Assembly: GCF_000382125.1 (NCBI RefSeq)
Contig: NZ_KB907555.1
Span: 37,763-101,762 of the forward strand
Length of the DNA stretch: 64,000 nucleotides
Source of the DNA: Eudoraea adriatica DSM 19308
GTDB taxonomy: Bacteria > Bacteroidota > Bacteroidia > Flavobacteriales > Flavobacteriaceae
Direction of reading: 5' to 3'
The translations under genes and the position numbers were made by a program. Shown here piece after piece: positions 26,259 to 34,702 of this stretch (the stretch's first letter is position 1; every line of letters starts with the position of its first letter). The notes beneath the pieces were generated by a model. The model was not told the origin of the DNA. It saw only the letters and a program-made list of their open reading frames with translations, and searched no databases.

Positions 26259-26924
26259 TTATTTAACTTTAGGAATTGCCATTACTCTTTCTTTGAAACG
26301 ATAGAATACCGTAGTATTATCTTTTACATTTTTATCTACAGTCATTCCTGCCTGAATAATATTATTATTACCCAGTACGGTATGTGGAGTTATGACCGAT
26401 CCAATTCCAAAATAATTATTGTTGCCAATTTTTACATGGCCGGCAATCCCTGCTTTTGAAAAGAAATTACCATTACCAACTTCACAATCATGACTAATAA
26501 AACTATAAGAAGTTAAAATGTTAAAATCACCAACAATATTATGTGGTTCAATTGCACAATATGGGAAAACAATGTTTCCAACACCCAAATTATGAAATTT
26601 TGATATAATAACTGTATGATGAATAAAACTGCCTATTTGGGCTTTCTTTTTCAATAAGATATCGATCATTTTATTTCTAAAACTTACATCTGCAATCCCT
26701 ATTAAAACTTCTTCATTTTTTTTTGGAACATATGAATCAATATCGCACAATACAGGGGCCTCAAAATTATATCTTTTCCAATACTTTTCTATATTATATT
26801 CATAATCAATATATCCTAAAATATTAATTTTTTCATGATCATCAACTTTAGGGTTATTATTCTTAATATAAAATGTTAATTCTGCTGCCAAACCACCTGT
26901 TCCTAATATAATTATATTTTTCAT
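26259..26924 (-). CDS. NeuD/PglD-family sugar O/N-acyltransferase
   Basis: 221 residues: an N-terminal Rossmann-like half (IIILGTGGLAAELTFYI) and a C-terminal left-handed beta-helix of hexapeptide repeats (VGNGNFFSKAGIAGHVKIG, NNNYFGIGSVITPH) with the catalytic His in SFISHDCEVG. NeuD/PglD enzymes acylate sugars, usually from acetyl-CoA. It is the last gene of a cassette with two carrier proteins, so an acyl-ACP donor is possible. The stop-to-start gap from the second carrier gene is 45 bp. Confidence 0.85.
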   Translation of the reverse strand: MKNIIILGTGGLAAELTFYIKNNNPKVDDHEKINILGYIDYEYNIEKYWKRYNFEAPVLCDIDSYVPKKNEEVLIGIADVSFRNKMIDILLKKKAQIGSFIHHTVIISKFHNLGVGNIVFPYCAIEPHNIVGDFNILTSYSFISHDCEVGNGNFFSKAGIAGHVKIGNNNYFGIGSVITPHTVLGNNNIIQAGMTVDKNVKDNTTVFYRFKERVMAIPKVK

Positions 26925-26969
26925 AATTTAAAGTAATTAATTATTTTTTTAAATTGAATAAGTGACGTA

Positions 26970-27185
26970 TCACATTTTACTTTCAATGAGTTCTTTCAAT
27001 CCCAAAACGGTACCCGAGTTATCGATTTCATCTGCTGATAAAGGTACATTATATTCTGAGTCGCAAAACGCGATGATCGACAATACAGTCAATGAGTCCC
27101 AGGCCTCAAAAGATTGGAGTTCATCACTGAGCTCAACAGATTCTTCTTCCAGAAGTTCGGCAATTGATGATTTAAAACTTTCCAT
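26970..27185 (-). CDS. Acyl carrier protein (second carrier of the cassette)
   Basis: 71-residue acidic four-helix protein. Ser31 in AWDSLTVLSII is the phosphopantetheine attachment site. It lies 3 bp behind the ketosynthase III gene and 45 bp before the NeuD-like gene. The WDSL context is that of ordinary ACPs, different from the DltC-like carrier upstream. It may hold the condensed product made by the ketosynthase before transfer to sugar. Confidence 0.88.
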   Translation of the reverse strand: MESFKSSIAELLEEESVELSDELQSFEAWDSLTVLSIIAFCDSEYNVPLSADEIDNSGTVLGLKELIESKM

Positions 27186-27188
27186 AAC

Positions 27189-28259
27189 TTAATTGGTATA
27201 ATCGATTGTTTCACAAAAATCCAGATGCCCCAATTCCATGAGTAATGAGGCCCAACTCAAACCTGCTCCAAACCCGGCTAAGCAAATCAGATATGAATTT
27301 GTATTTAGTTTTTCACCTAAATTGTAAGTAATAGTGGTAGGTATTGATACTCCACTAGAGTTTCCAAAATTTTCAACAATGTTGTATGGGATTTTTTCAT
27401 GGCTAATACCTATTTTATCTGCAAGCTTTTTGAGCATAAATTTGTTGGGCTGATGAAACATAAAATAATCCACATCGTCCTTTTTAACACCCGCCTTATC
27501 CAGTAAGTTTTCAATCATGGGAGGAACTTCTTTTTGTACAAAATTAAAAACGTCGTCCCCTTTCATTACCAAATGATCCAAAGATCTGGAATTACCACTT
27601 TTGTCGGTTTTTAGTACTGCAGTTTCTGGTGTGGATGGCATCTTAAAACCACCTGCCGGAATTATCAGGGCATCGGCACCTTTACCATCCAGGTTTACGG
27701 ATCCATAAATAGTATTATCTGATGAATCATTTTCTACAATTGTTATAGCTGCGGCATCTCCTGTCAATGGTCTGCTACCCCTATCTTTTACCGAAACTTT
27801 ACGGCTCATGATATCGGCGTTTAAGACCACTACTTTATTCACCTCATCCTGCTCCAATAGCATAAATGCCTGGTTTAATCCGATTGGATATCCTGAACAA
27901 GCCTGATTGATATCCAGACAGATCATATCCTGTTTCAGATCCAGTTTACCGTGAATTATATGACTAGTGGCAGGCACAAAATGATCGGGAGATTGGGTAA
28001 CTAATATTATAGCATCAATGTCATCCTTTTTTAGAAGATGGTTATCAAAAAGATAATTCATCCCAAAAATGCACAGATCCGATACCGTTGTCCCTTCCTT
28101 GACCACCCTGCGCTTTCCATATCCCATTATCAACTTGAGCTTCATAGATTGACCTCTTGAGAAGTCATAATTATCGATCTCGTCGTCAAAATTGACTTCA
28201 TTTTCGGGCAACACTGTAAGGATGCCTGTAATTTTTTTATTATGAAATTTTAAGTTCAT
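27189..28259 (-). CDS. 3-oxoacyl-ACP synthase III-type ketosynthase
   Basis: 356 residues, thiolase fold. The full catalytic triad is present: Cys121 in NQACSGY, His269 in MFHQPN and Asn300 in ENFGNSSG. KAS III enzymes condense an acyl primer with malonyl-ACP, or transfer acyl groups in secondary metabolism. It overlaps the first carrier gene by 4 bp and is followed after 3 bp by the second carrier, which points to a dedicated reaction between the two carriers. It is unlikely to be the housekeeping FabH, given the location and neighbours. Confidence 0.9.
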   Translation of the reverse strand: MNLKFHNKKITGILTVLPENEVNFDDEIDNYDFSRGQSMKLKLIMGYGKRRVVKEGTTVSDLCIFGMNYLFDNHLLKKDDIDAIILVTQSPDHFVPATSHIIHGKLDLKQDMICLDINQACSGYPIGLNQAFMLLEQDEVNKVVVLNADIMSRKVSVKDRGSRPLTGDAAAITIVENDSSDNTIYGSVNLDGKGADALIIPAGGFKMPSTPETAVLKTDKSGNSRSLDHLVMKGDDVFNFVQKEVPPMIENLLDKAGVKKDDVDYFMFHQPNKFMLKKLADKIGISHEKIPYNIVENFGNSSGVSIPTTITYNLGEKLNTNSYLICLAGFGAGLSWASLLMELGHLDFCETIDYTN

Positions 28260-28489
28260 TCTTTAACGCCATTTTTAATTAGTAATTGGTAAATACTATC
28301 GACATTTGAGAAATTTTCCGGTAAAATTTCTGTTCCATCAATTGAAATTCCAAATTCTTCATCCAGTGAAGCAACTAAACTTACAATATCAAACGAGTCC
28401 AGCATACCCTCTTCAATAAAATTAGTTGATGCTGCAAAGTCGAACTCCGGTCTGATTTCCGTTAGAAAGTCTAATATTTTTTTCTTCAA
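28256..28489 (-). CDS. DltC-like carrier protein (first carrier of the cassette)
   Basis: 77 residues. FIEEGMLDSFDIVSLV carries the phosphopantetheine Ser32 in the GxLDS context typical of DltC-type aminoacyl carriers. It sits between the DltA-like adenylation gene (47 bp upstream) and the ketosynthase III gene (4-bp overlap), and is thus the probable acceptor of the acyl or aminoacyl group activated by the former. Confidence 0.87.
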   Translation of the reverse strand: MKKKILDFLTEIRPEFDFAASTNFIEEGMLDSFDIVSLVASLDEEFGISIDGTEILPENFSNVDSIYQLLIKNGVKE

Positions 28490-28536
28490 AATAAACTAAA
28501 TATAATCGGTTAATAAAGCTTCCTTTTTTTATAAAA

Positions 28537-30057
28537 TTATGGATTATTTATTCTTTTGTTTAATAAAGCCCGGTCTATTTTTCCGGTTGTTGATTTTGGC
28601 AAAACGTCCATTTTAATATACCTGGTTGGAATCATGTGTTTTGACAAAACCTGTGCTAGCTTTAATCTAAAATCCTTAACAGATATTTCATTTTCAGATT
28701 CGTATATTAAAACAATTTCACTTTTCGCTCTGTCAAAAAATACACCAGCATTAATATTGTCAAAAACACTTAAAATATAATGTTCTATTTCTCCTAAATC
28801 TACTCTATAACCTGATATTTTTATTTGAAAATCTTTCCTGCCTATATAAATATATTCACCTTTTTCATTTAAATATGCAATATCACCGGTTCTATATATT
28901 CTTTCTGGCACCGATTTATTCAATGGGTTCTGAACAAAAACAGCATTTGTTTTTTCAAAATTATTCCAATAACCAAGTGCAAGTGAAGATCCTCTAACAC
29001 ATAATTCCCCTTGTTCACCCACCTTACACAGTTCATCCTTTTCATTTAGAACTAATATATCAGTATTTCTGCAAGGTTTGCCAATTGGTAAAGACTTATT
29101 TTCATTGAATGTATCATCAATAATATGATAAACACATGTTCCTGTTATCTCAGTAGGACCATACATGTTTCCATAAACCACATTTTTATCTAAATTTTTA
29201 ATCCAGTAACTTAAGTGCTTGGGCGGCATAACTTCACCACCAAATAACACCTTTTTTACAGTTGGGATTTTAATTGAACTAAAAAGTTCAAGATTGGCAA
29301 TGTTGACATAAACCGAAGGCACCCAGAAAACAAAGTTTATTTTATTTTCATTTATATAATCCAATAAAGTAGCCGGAAACATAAACTTCTGTTCAGGAAT
29401 TATAAAGAGTGTTGCACCTTTAAAGATCATTAGATAGATATCTAATGTAGACATATCAAAAATAAATGGTGTTTGATTACCAATTTTTTCTTTTTCAGTT
29501 ATGTCAAAAGTATCAACTACCCAATTTATATAATCGATTATGGACAAATGTGAAATAACAACCCCTTTTGGTACACCGGTAGAGCCCGAGGTATGCAATA
29601 TATATGCAGGATCAGTATCTATACATTTCTGATAATTAAAACTTTCGTCAATATTGTTCTTTTGGTCTAATTCGTCAAGGTTGATTACCTTAATATCTAA
29701 ATTGCATTTTTCTATGTTCGATAGAAACCTGTCATTTGTTATGATGCATGATGGATTTAATGCTTTTAAGATGGCTTCAATTCTTGGAACAGGATTTTTC
29801 GTATCTAATGGAGTATAGCAATTGCCACTGTATAATGTGCCTAAAAATGAAGCTATTGCATCATTAGTTTTGGGTAAATATATTGCTACCGGATTATTAA
29901 TGTAACTATTGTTATTTGATATTTGAGTTGCTATAAGTTTTGCTTTTTGCCTTAACTCATTAAAAGTTAATTTAGAGGTACTATCCACAAGTGCTAATTT
30001 ATCAGGAAATAAATCAACAGTGTTTTCGAAATATTCAATTAAATTAATTTTTAACAT
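28537..30057 (-). CDS. DltA-like amino acid adenylation enzyme (stand-alone A domain)
   Basis: 506 residues, close to the size of DltA. The core motif LHTSGSTGVPKG (154-165) binds phosphate; FIFDMSTLDIY (198-208) has the Asp that holds the alpha-amino group in amino-acid-activating A domains; YGPTE, YRTGD and a C-terminal Lys in TTGKIDR follow. It should adenylate an amino acid and load it on the adjacent DltC-like carrier. DltA activates D-alanine; the substrate here may differ. NTF2-like genes lie upstream. Confidence 0.88.
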   Translation of the reverse strand: MLKINLIEYFENTVDLFPDKLALVDSTSKLTFNELRQKAKLIATQISNNNSYINNPVAIYLPKTNDAIASFLGTLYSGNCYTPLDTKNPVPRIEAILKALNPSCIITNDRFLSNIEKCNLDIKVINLDELDQKNNIDESFNYQKCIDTDPAYILHTSGSTGVPKGVVISHLSIIDYINWVVDTFDITEKEKIGNQTPFIFDMSTLDIYLMIFKGATLFIIPEQKFMFPATLLDYINENKINFVFWVPSVYVNIANLELFSSIKIPTVKKVLFGGEVMPPKHLSYWIKNLDKNVVYGNMYGPTEITGTCVYHIIDDTFNENKSLPIGKPCRNTDILVLNEKDELCKVGEQGELCVRGSSLALGYWNNFEKTNAVFVQNPLNKSVPERIYRTGDIAYLNEKGEYIYIGRKDFQIKISGYRVDLGEIEHYILSVFDNINAGVFFDRAKSEIVLIYESENEISVKDFRLKLAQVLSKHMIPTRYIKMDVLPKSTTGKIDRALLNKRINNP

Positions 30058-30161
30058 ATCAGAGTATTAAATTTTAATGAACTATGTTTTTTTACCCCTC
30101 GTATACCTTGGATACAAAATTGATTCTGTTTGAATATTTTTTATTTAATCTAGATTAGAAA

Positions 30162-30644
30162 TTAATATCCCAAATACTTTTCTGGCATAGGAAATTCATC
30201 TGTTTCCCGTTGCCAAAACAAATTAAGAATCCACCATCTATCATGGTGATATAGTAATTGAAAACTATTAATTCCTCTTGTATAAGGTTTATTATTTTCC
30301 ATCTCATCTTTAGTATGAAAAGATTGGTACGTACTAAATACTTGTGCGATATTTCCAAAAACATCAACTTCTTTATGAGCTTCATTTTCATAAAAACCTG
30401 TTTGCCTTTTAGTTTCTATCCACTTTCCAATACCATTTACATAGTCATCAGGAGATAAAAACTGAGGTCTTAAAATTCCATCGGTAAAATCTTTTTCAAA
30501 ACGAATTAATTTTCCTTCAGGATGAAATAAAAATTTATAAAGCTCCCAATTCCTTGGCTCTCCTGGCTCTCCGCACAAACATTCATAGTTGGCATTTATT
30601 ATGGCATCAATGGATTTTACTTTTTCAATATATTCTTCTTTCAT
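30162..30644 (-). CDS. NTF2-like (SnoaL-like) protein, copy A
   Basis: 160 residues with the cone-shaped NTF2 fold pattern: NWELYKFLFHPEGKLIRF, then NIAQVFSTYQSF and SFQLLYHHDRWWILNLFW. The family includes ketosteroid-isomerase-like enzymes, polyketide cyclases and many proteins without activity. It is a tandem duplicate of the next gene upstream and sits directly before the adenylation gene, so it may process a bound acyl intermediate. No membrane or export signal. Function not proven. Confidence 0.75.
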   Translation of the reverse strand: MKEEYIEKVKSIDAIINANYECLCGEPGEPRNWELYKFLFHPEGKLIRFEKDFTDGILRPQFLSPDDYVNGIGKWIETKRQTGFYENEAHKEVDVFGNIAQVFSTYQSFHTKDEMENNKPYTRGINSFQLLYHHDRWWILNLFWQRETDEFPMPEKYLGY

Positions 30645-30699
30645 AAAAAAATTATTTTAAATTTTATAATAATAAATTAACCGTTAACACTAATAGCCG

Positions 30700-31185
30700 T
30701 TATTTAATTCCTAAAAATTCTTTAGGTATTGGGAATTCATCAGTTTCTTTATACCAGTACAAATTAATAATCCACCATCTTTCCTGATAATATGCCAACT
30801 GAAAACTATGTACATTCCTAACATAGGGATTATTGTTATCCATATCTTTTTTACTAGTAAAAGATTCACAAGTACTCCAAACATGAGCTATATGCCCATA
30901 TACTTCAGTGATTTTATGGATTTCTCGTTCATAAAAACCTGTTTTTTTTACCTTCTCCATATATTTTCCAATTGAAGCTGTGAAATCATAAGGAGACATG
31001 TATTGAGGCCTTATTTCTCCGTCCACAAAATCGTTTTCAAAACGTATCATCTGACTATTTGGATGATATAAAAAACGATATAACTCCCAGTTACGTTCAT
31101 CTCCTTGTTCACCCGCCAAACAATCATAGGCAGTCTGTATTGTACTTTCAATTGTTTGTACTTTCTTTAAATATTCTTTTTTCAT
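30700..31185 (-). CDS. NTF2-like (SnoaL-like) protein, copy B
   Basis: 161 residues, clearly homologous to copy A along its whole length (NWELYRFLYHPNSQMIRF, SFQLAYYQERWWIINLYW, ending TDEFPIPKEFLG). Both copies keep the same Trp/Phe-rich core, so both are probably functional. It is separated from copy A by 55 bp and its start overlaps the stop of a 33-codon ORF (ATGA), hinting at translational coupling. Confidence 0.75.
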   Translation of the reverse strand: MKKEYLKKVQTIESTIQTAYDCLAGEQGDERNWELYRFLYHPNSQMIRFENDFVDGEIRPQYMSPYDFTASIGKYMEKVKKTGFYEREIHKITEVYGHIAHVWSTCESFTSKKDMDNNNPYVRNVHSFQLAYYQERWWIINLYWYKETDEFPIPKEFLGIK

Positions 31186-31283
31186 GGCTTTTTAAATTTG
31201 ATAGCTGTATTTTTTTCTATTGGTGTTCCTAGTACTTCAAGAGTATCAGTTATAAATTCATTGACCTTTTCTTTCGCCCTCAT
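31182..31283 (-). CDS. Short ORF (33 aa) coupled by ATGA overlap to NTF2-like copy B
   Basis: Starts with ATG at 31283 and ends in a TGA that overlaps the ATG of the NTF2-like gene. The product contains KEKVNEFITDTLEVLGTPIE, which looks like an amphipathic helix. It may be the remaining 5' end of a larger gene, a leader peptide, or noise; the exact ATGA overlap is the main argument for translation. Confidence 0.3.
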   Translation of the reverse strand: MRAKEKVNEFITDTLEVLGTPIEKNTAIKFKKP

Positions 31284-32053
31284 TTCCAAAAATTAATAAA
31301 TTAATTGATTTTGAATATTAAAGTTATTGACTCTTATTTAAATGAAAAATCTGTTTTTTATTATACAAAAGAAGACTATTTGATTTTCTTAGGAATTATT
31401 ATTGGGTTAAAAATCCTTAAACCTTCGATAATCGGTGTATTTTTAAAATCAAATATTCCCATTTGCGTCCAGGTTAGAAGTAAATTATTTGTTTTTCTCT
31501 AAAATGTTTTGATAAGATCATTTTATTTGGCTCGAACAACCTCTTTTTTTTGCAGACTCTTTTCTAGACATAAAATCTTTTTCTTTTATTGCAAACTTTG
31601 TCATTAACACTTTAAGAATTATTTACTATTGTATTCTCCTTGATCTCGAAATTAATATTTGTAGCATCCACTGCGATATAAACTATTTTTAATTCAACTT
31701 ATTGTATTCATTTTCCATGACCCATTTAGTCTATTTTTTAATCACTCTATATTGTTATTTTTCTTTTGAGAAAACAAAATGACAAAAATTTTAAAATTTA
31801 ATAAGATGATTTGTTTGATGTCTTTATTTAGAAGACGTATTTTGAGAAAATTTATTTTTTATAACAAGTACCCAAAGTTAAATCTAGAAAAATTAATCCT
31901 AAAAATTTCCATTGCAATGGTCGAGATTAAATACCATTAATGTGCACTATCGATCATCATAAGAATTTGGTAATAACTTTAAAGCTTATTATTTATTCAT
32001 CTGCCATTTTAGTCTTTCAAAGAATTATCCGTATTTAAATTCAAGAAATATAT
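31284..32053. other. 770-bp AT-rich non-coding gap
   Basis: No supported gene. One minus-strand open stretch (31376-31462, 28 codons, containing NTPIIEGLRIFNP) looks faintly like the beginning of a nucleotide-sugar epimerase, but it ends in a stop and nothing continues it. The gap separates the acyl cassette from the nucleotide-sugar dehydrogenase block. Confidence 0.5.
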
Positions 32054-33334
32054 CTAAAGTCTGCCATCAACCCTCTCATTTAAAAATCCTTTAACGTCAT
32101 ATAAAACCCCATTTGATTTAAGCATTTCCCTAAGATTCATTTGAAGAAACTCCTTATGGGCCACCGAAAGTACAATTGCATCATATTTACCAGGAGGTAT
32201 TATCTTGGTAGTATCCATATTATATTCATGTTTTACTTCTATAGGTGAGGCCCAAGGATCATGTACGGTTACATCGGCACCATAACTACTAAGGTTGGTT
32301 ATAACATCAACCGCTTTGGTATTACGTACATCCGGACAGTTTTCTTTGAAGGTAATTCCTAAAACTAATATTTTTGATCCTTTAACCTTCATGTCATTTT
32401 GTACCATGAGTTTTATGACTTCTGAGGACACATATTTGCCCATTCCGTCATTCATGCGGCGTCCGGTTAAGATAATTTCCGGGTGATAGCCAAATTCCTG
32501 TGCTTTCTGGGCTAAATAATATGGATCCACGCCAATACAATGCCCCCCAACCAATCCGGGTTTAAAGGGAAGGAAATTCCATTTGGTTCCTGCCGCCTCC
32601 AAAACCGCATGTGTGTCAATGTCCATTAAGTTGAATATTTTTGCCAACTCGTTCACAAAAGCAATGTTGATATCCCGTTGGGAATTTTCAATAACCTTTG
32701 CTGCCTCGGCGACTTTAATGGAAGGAGCTAGATGGGTTCCGGCAGTGATTACTGAGGCATATAATTCATCAACCTTTTTTCCTGTTTCCGGGGTAGAACC
32801 AGAAGTTATTTTAAGTATTTTTTCTACGGTATGTTCTTTATCGCCTGGGTTGATCCGTTCCGGAGAATAACCTACAAAAAAATCAGAATTAAATTTAAGA
32901 CCACTGAAATTTTCAAGCACAGGCACACATTCCTCTTCTGTAACCCCCGGATATACAGTAGATTCATAAACTACTATATCCCCTTTTGTTAAAACTTTAC
33001 CTACCGTCTCACTCGATTTATACAAAGGGGTTAGGATAGGCCTTTTAGTTTTATCCACAGGGGTAGGGACTGTAACAATATAATAATTACAGTCTTTTAT
33101 GGCCTCTAGTTTATCACTGCAGAATAAACCTTTTTCCATAATAGAAGTTTGCTGCAAAACTTCTTGCAGGATAACGTCTTCCACTTCAAGTGTGCTATCT
33201 TTCCCGGATTGAAGTTCTGCTATCCTGTCTTTATTGATGTCAAAACCAATTACCGGATATTTAGTGGCAAATAAGCGGGCCAGTGGAAGACCAACGTACC
33301 CTAATCCTATTACTGCTATTTTAATATTACTCAT
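32054..33334 (-). CDS. UDP-N-acetyl-hexosamine 6-dehydrogenase (WbpO/TviB type)
   Basis: 426 residues. NAD-binding AVIGLGYVGLPLARLF at the N-terminus and catalytic Cys266 in GLVGGHCIGVDPYY; the [16 protein letters not shown] segment is typical of the TviB/WbpO group that oxidises UDP-GalNAc or UDP-GlcNAc to the uronic acid. It is followed upstream by UDP-glucose dehydrogenase (26 bp) and a WbpP-like 4-epimerase, a set that would supply UDP-GlcA and UDP-N-acetyl-uronic acids. A multiply broken copy lies at 57895-59170 and a third fragment at 62364-62572. Confidence 0.9.
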   Translation of the reverse strand: MSNIKIAVIGLGYVGLPLARLFATKYPVIGFDINKDRIAELQSGKDSTLEVEDVILQEVLQQTSIMEKGLFCSDKLEAIKDCNYYIVTVPTPVDKTKRPILTPLYKSSETVGKVLTKGDIVVYESTVYPGVTEEECVPVLENFSGLKFNSDFFVGYSPERINPGDKEHTVEKILKITSGSTPETGKKVDELYASVITAGTHLAPSIKVAEAAKVIENSQRDINIAFVNELAKIFNLMDIDTHAVLEAAGTKWNFLPFKPGLVGGHCIGVDPYYLAQKAQEFGYHPEIILTGRRMNDGMGKYVSSEVIKLMVQNDMKVKGSKILVLGITFKENCPDVRNTKAVDVITNLSSYGADVTVHDPWASPIEVKHEYNMDTTKIIPPGKYDAIVLSVAHKEFLQMNLREMLKSNGVLYDVKGFLNERVDGRL

Positions 33335-33360
33335 CCTCTCTTTTGGGAATAATTAAAAGA

Positions 33361-34695
33361 TTAAATCTGTTTTTTTCCAATCTGATAGTATTCGAAGCCT
33401 TGTTTCTTAAGACTTAAATCGTTGTATTGGTTACGGCCATCAAAGATTACAGGCTCAATTAATTGACTTTTCAATTCCTGAAAGTCCGGAGATCTGAATT
33501 CTTTCCATTCTGTTAATAAGATCATGGCATTAGCATCTTTTAGTGTTTCATATTTTGAATGGTGATAACTGATGTTTGGCACATCTTTAAGATAAAAGTG
33601 TTGTGCTTCTTCCATTGCTTTTGGATCATAGGCCTGAATCTTAGCACCTCTCTTGGTTAATTCTTTAATGATGTAAATAGCAGGTGCCTCCCGCATATCA
33701 TCCGTTTGCGGTTTAAAAGCCAATCCCCATACTGCAAACGTTTTTCCCGTTAAATCTACTCCAAAGCGAGAAATGATTTTTTTTGCAATCACCAATTTTT
33801 GCCGGTCATTAACGGTTTCTACTGCACTTATCAATTCAGCTTCATAACCGAATTCGGCAGCTGTCCTCTTCAGGGCTTTTACATCTTTAGGAAAACAAGA
33901 GCCCCCATATCCACTGCCGGGATAGATAAAGCTATACCCAATTCTACTGTCGGAGCCGATACCGATCCGAACCTTGTTTACATCTGCACCCACCAGTTCA
34001 CAAATATTGGCAATTTCATTCATAAAAGAAATTTTTGTGGCCAGCATGGCATTCGAAACGTATTTGGTCATTTCAGCAGAACGAACATCCATGGTAATTA
34101 AACGATCCATGCTGCTCCTGAAAAAGGGAGCATATAATAAACGCATTTTTTCGGTTGTATCTTCATCATCCGAACCAATTACAACACGGTCCGGCTTCAT
34201 AAAATCATTTATAGCGTCACCTTCCTTCAGGAATTCAGGATTGGATACTACGTGAAATTCTATTTCCTTATTCCGTTTTTTTAGTTCTCTCTCAATGGTT
34301 GCTTTCACTTTATCAGCGGTACCCACTGGGACGGTAGATTTATCCACAATAATAAGTGGATGATTCATATGACTTCCTATCTCTGAAGCCACCTGTAATA
34401 CATATTGCAAATCTGCAGAACCATCTTCACCCATTGGCGTACCTACGGCAATAAAAGCCATATCACATTTGTCTAAATTTGAATGCAGATCTGTGCTAAA
34501 ATGGAGGGTATTATTGTCTGCATTTCTTTGTATCATACCCTCTAATCCCGGCTCATAAATAGGTAAGATTCCTTGCTTCAGATCTTCTATTTTACCGGAG
34601 TCAATATCAATACAAGTAACATTGTTCCCCATTTCAGCAAAACAAGTACCACTTACTAAGCCAACGTAACCTGCACCGATTACAGTTAAGTTCAT
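33361..34695 (-). CDS. ugd: UDP-glucose 6-dehydrogenase
   Basis: 444 residues from the second Met (MNLTVIGAGYVG); one extra Met codon precedes it. Rossmann GAGYVGLVSG at the N-terminus and catalytic Cys near 267 in GSGYGGSCFPKDVKAL. It oxidises UDP-glucose to UDP-glucuronate, the substrate for the UDP-GlcA 4-epimerase further on. It lies between the N-acetyl-hexosamine dehydrogenase and the 4-epimerase (about 7 bp gap), a probable operon. A relic of its 3' end persists at 59205-59519. Confidence 0.93.
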   Translation of the reverse strand: MNLTVIGAGYVGLVSGTCFAEMGNNVTCIDIDSGKIEDLKQGILPIYEPGLEGMIQRNADNNTLHFSTDLHSNLDKCDMAFIAVGTPMGEDGSADLQYVLQVASEIGSHMNHPLIIVDKSTVPVGTADKVKATIERELKKRNKEIEFHVVSNPEFLKEGDAINDFMKPDRVVIGSDDEDTTEKMRLLYAPFFRSSMDRLITMDVRSAEMTKYVSNAMLATKISFMNEIANICELVGADVNKVRIGIGSDSRIGYSFIYPGSGYGGSCFPKDVKALKRTAAEFGYEAELISAVETVNDRQKLVIAKKIISRFGVDLTGKTFAVWGLAFKPQTDDMREAPAIYIIKELTKRGAKIQAYDPKAMEEAQHFYLKDVPNISYHHSKYETLKDANAMILLTEWKEFRSPDFQELKSQLIEPVIFDGRNQYNDLSLKKQGFEYYQIGKKQI

Positions 34696-34702
34696 CATAG
34701 AA

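Noticed and set aside
26962..27192. Plus-strand Ser-rich ORF of 76 codons
   Set aside because: Exact antisense shadow of the second acyl carrier protein gene.
31376..31462. Minus-strand 28-codon stretch resembling the start of a sugar 3,5-epimerase
   Set aside because: Too short, with only a weak similarity to the family opening; not called as a relic.
31305..31502. Plus-strand ORF of 65 codons in the gap
   Set aside because: Non-ATG start, AT-driven composition and no context; treated as noise.
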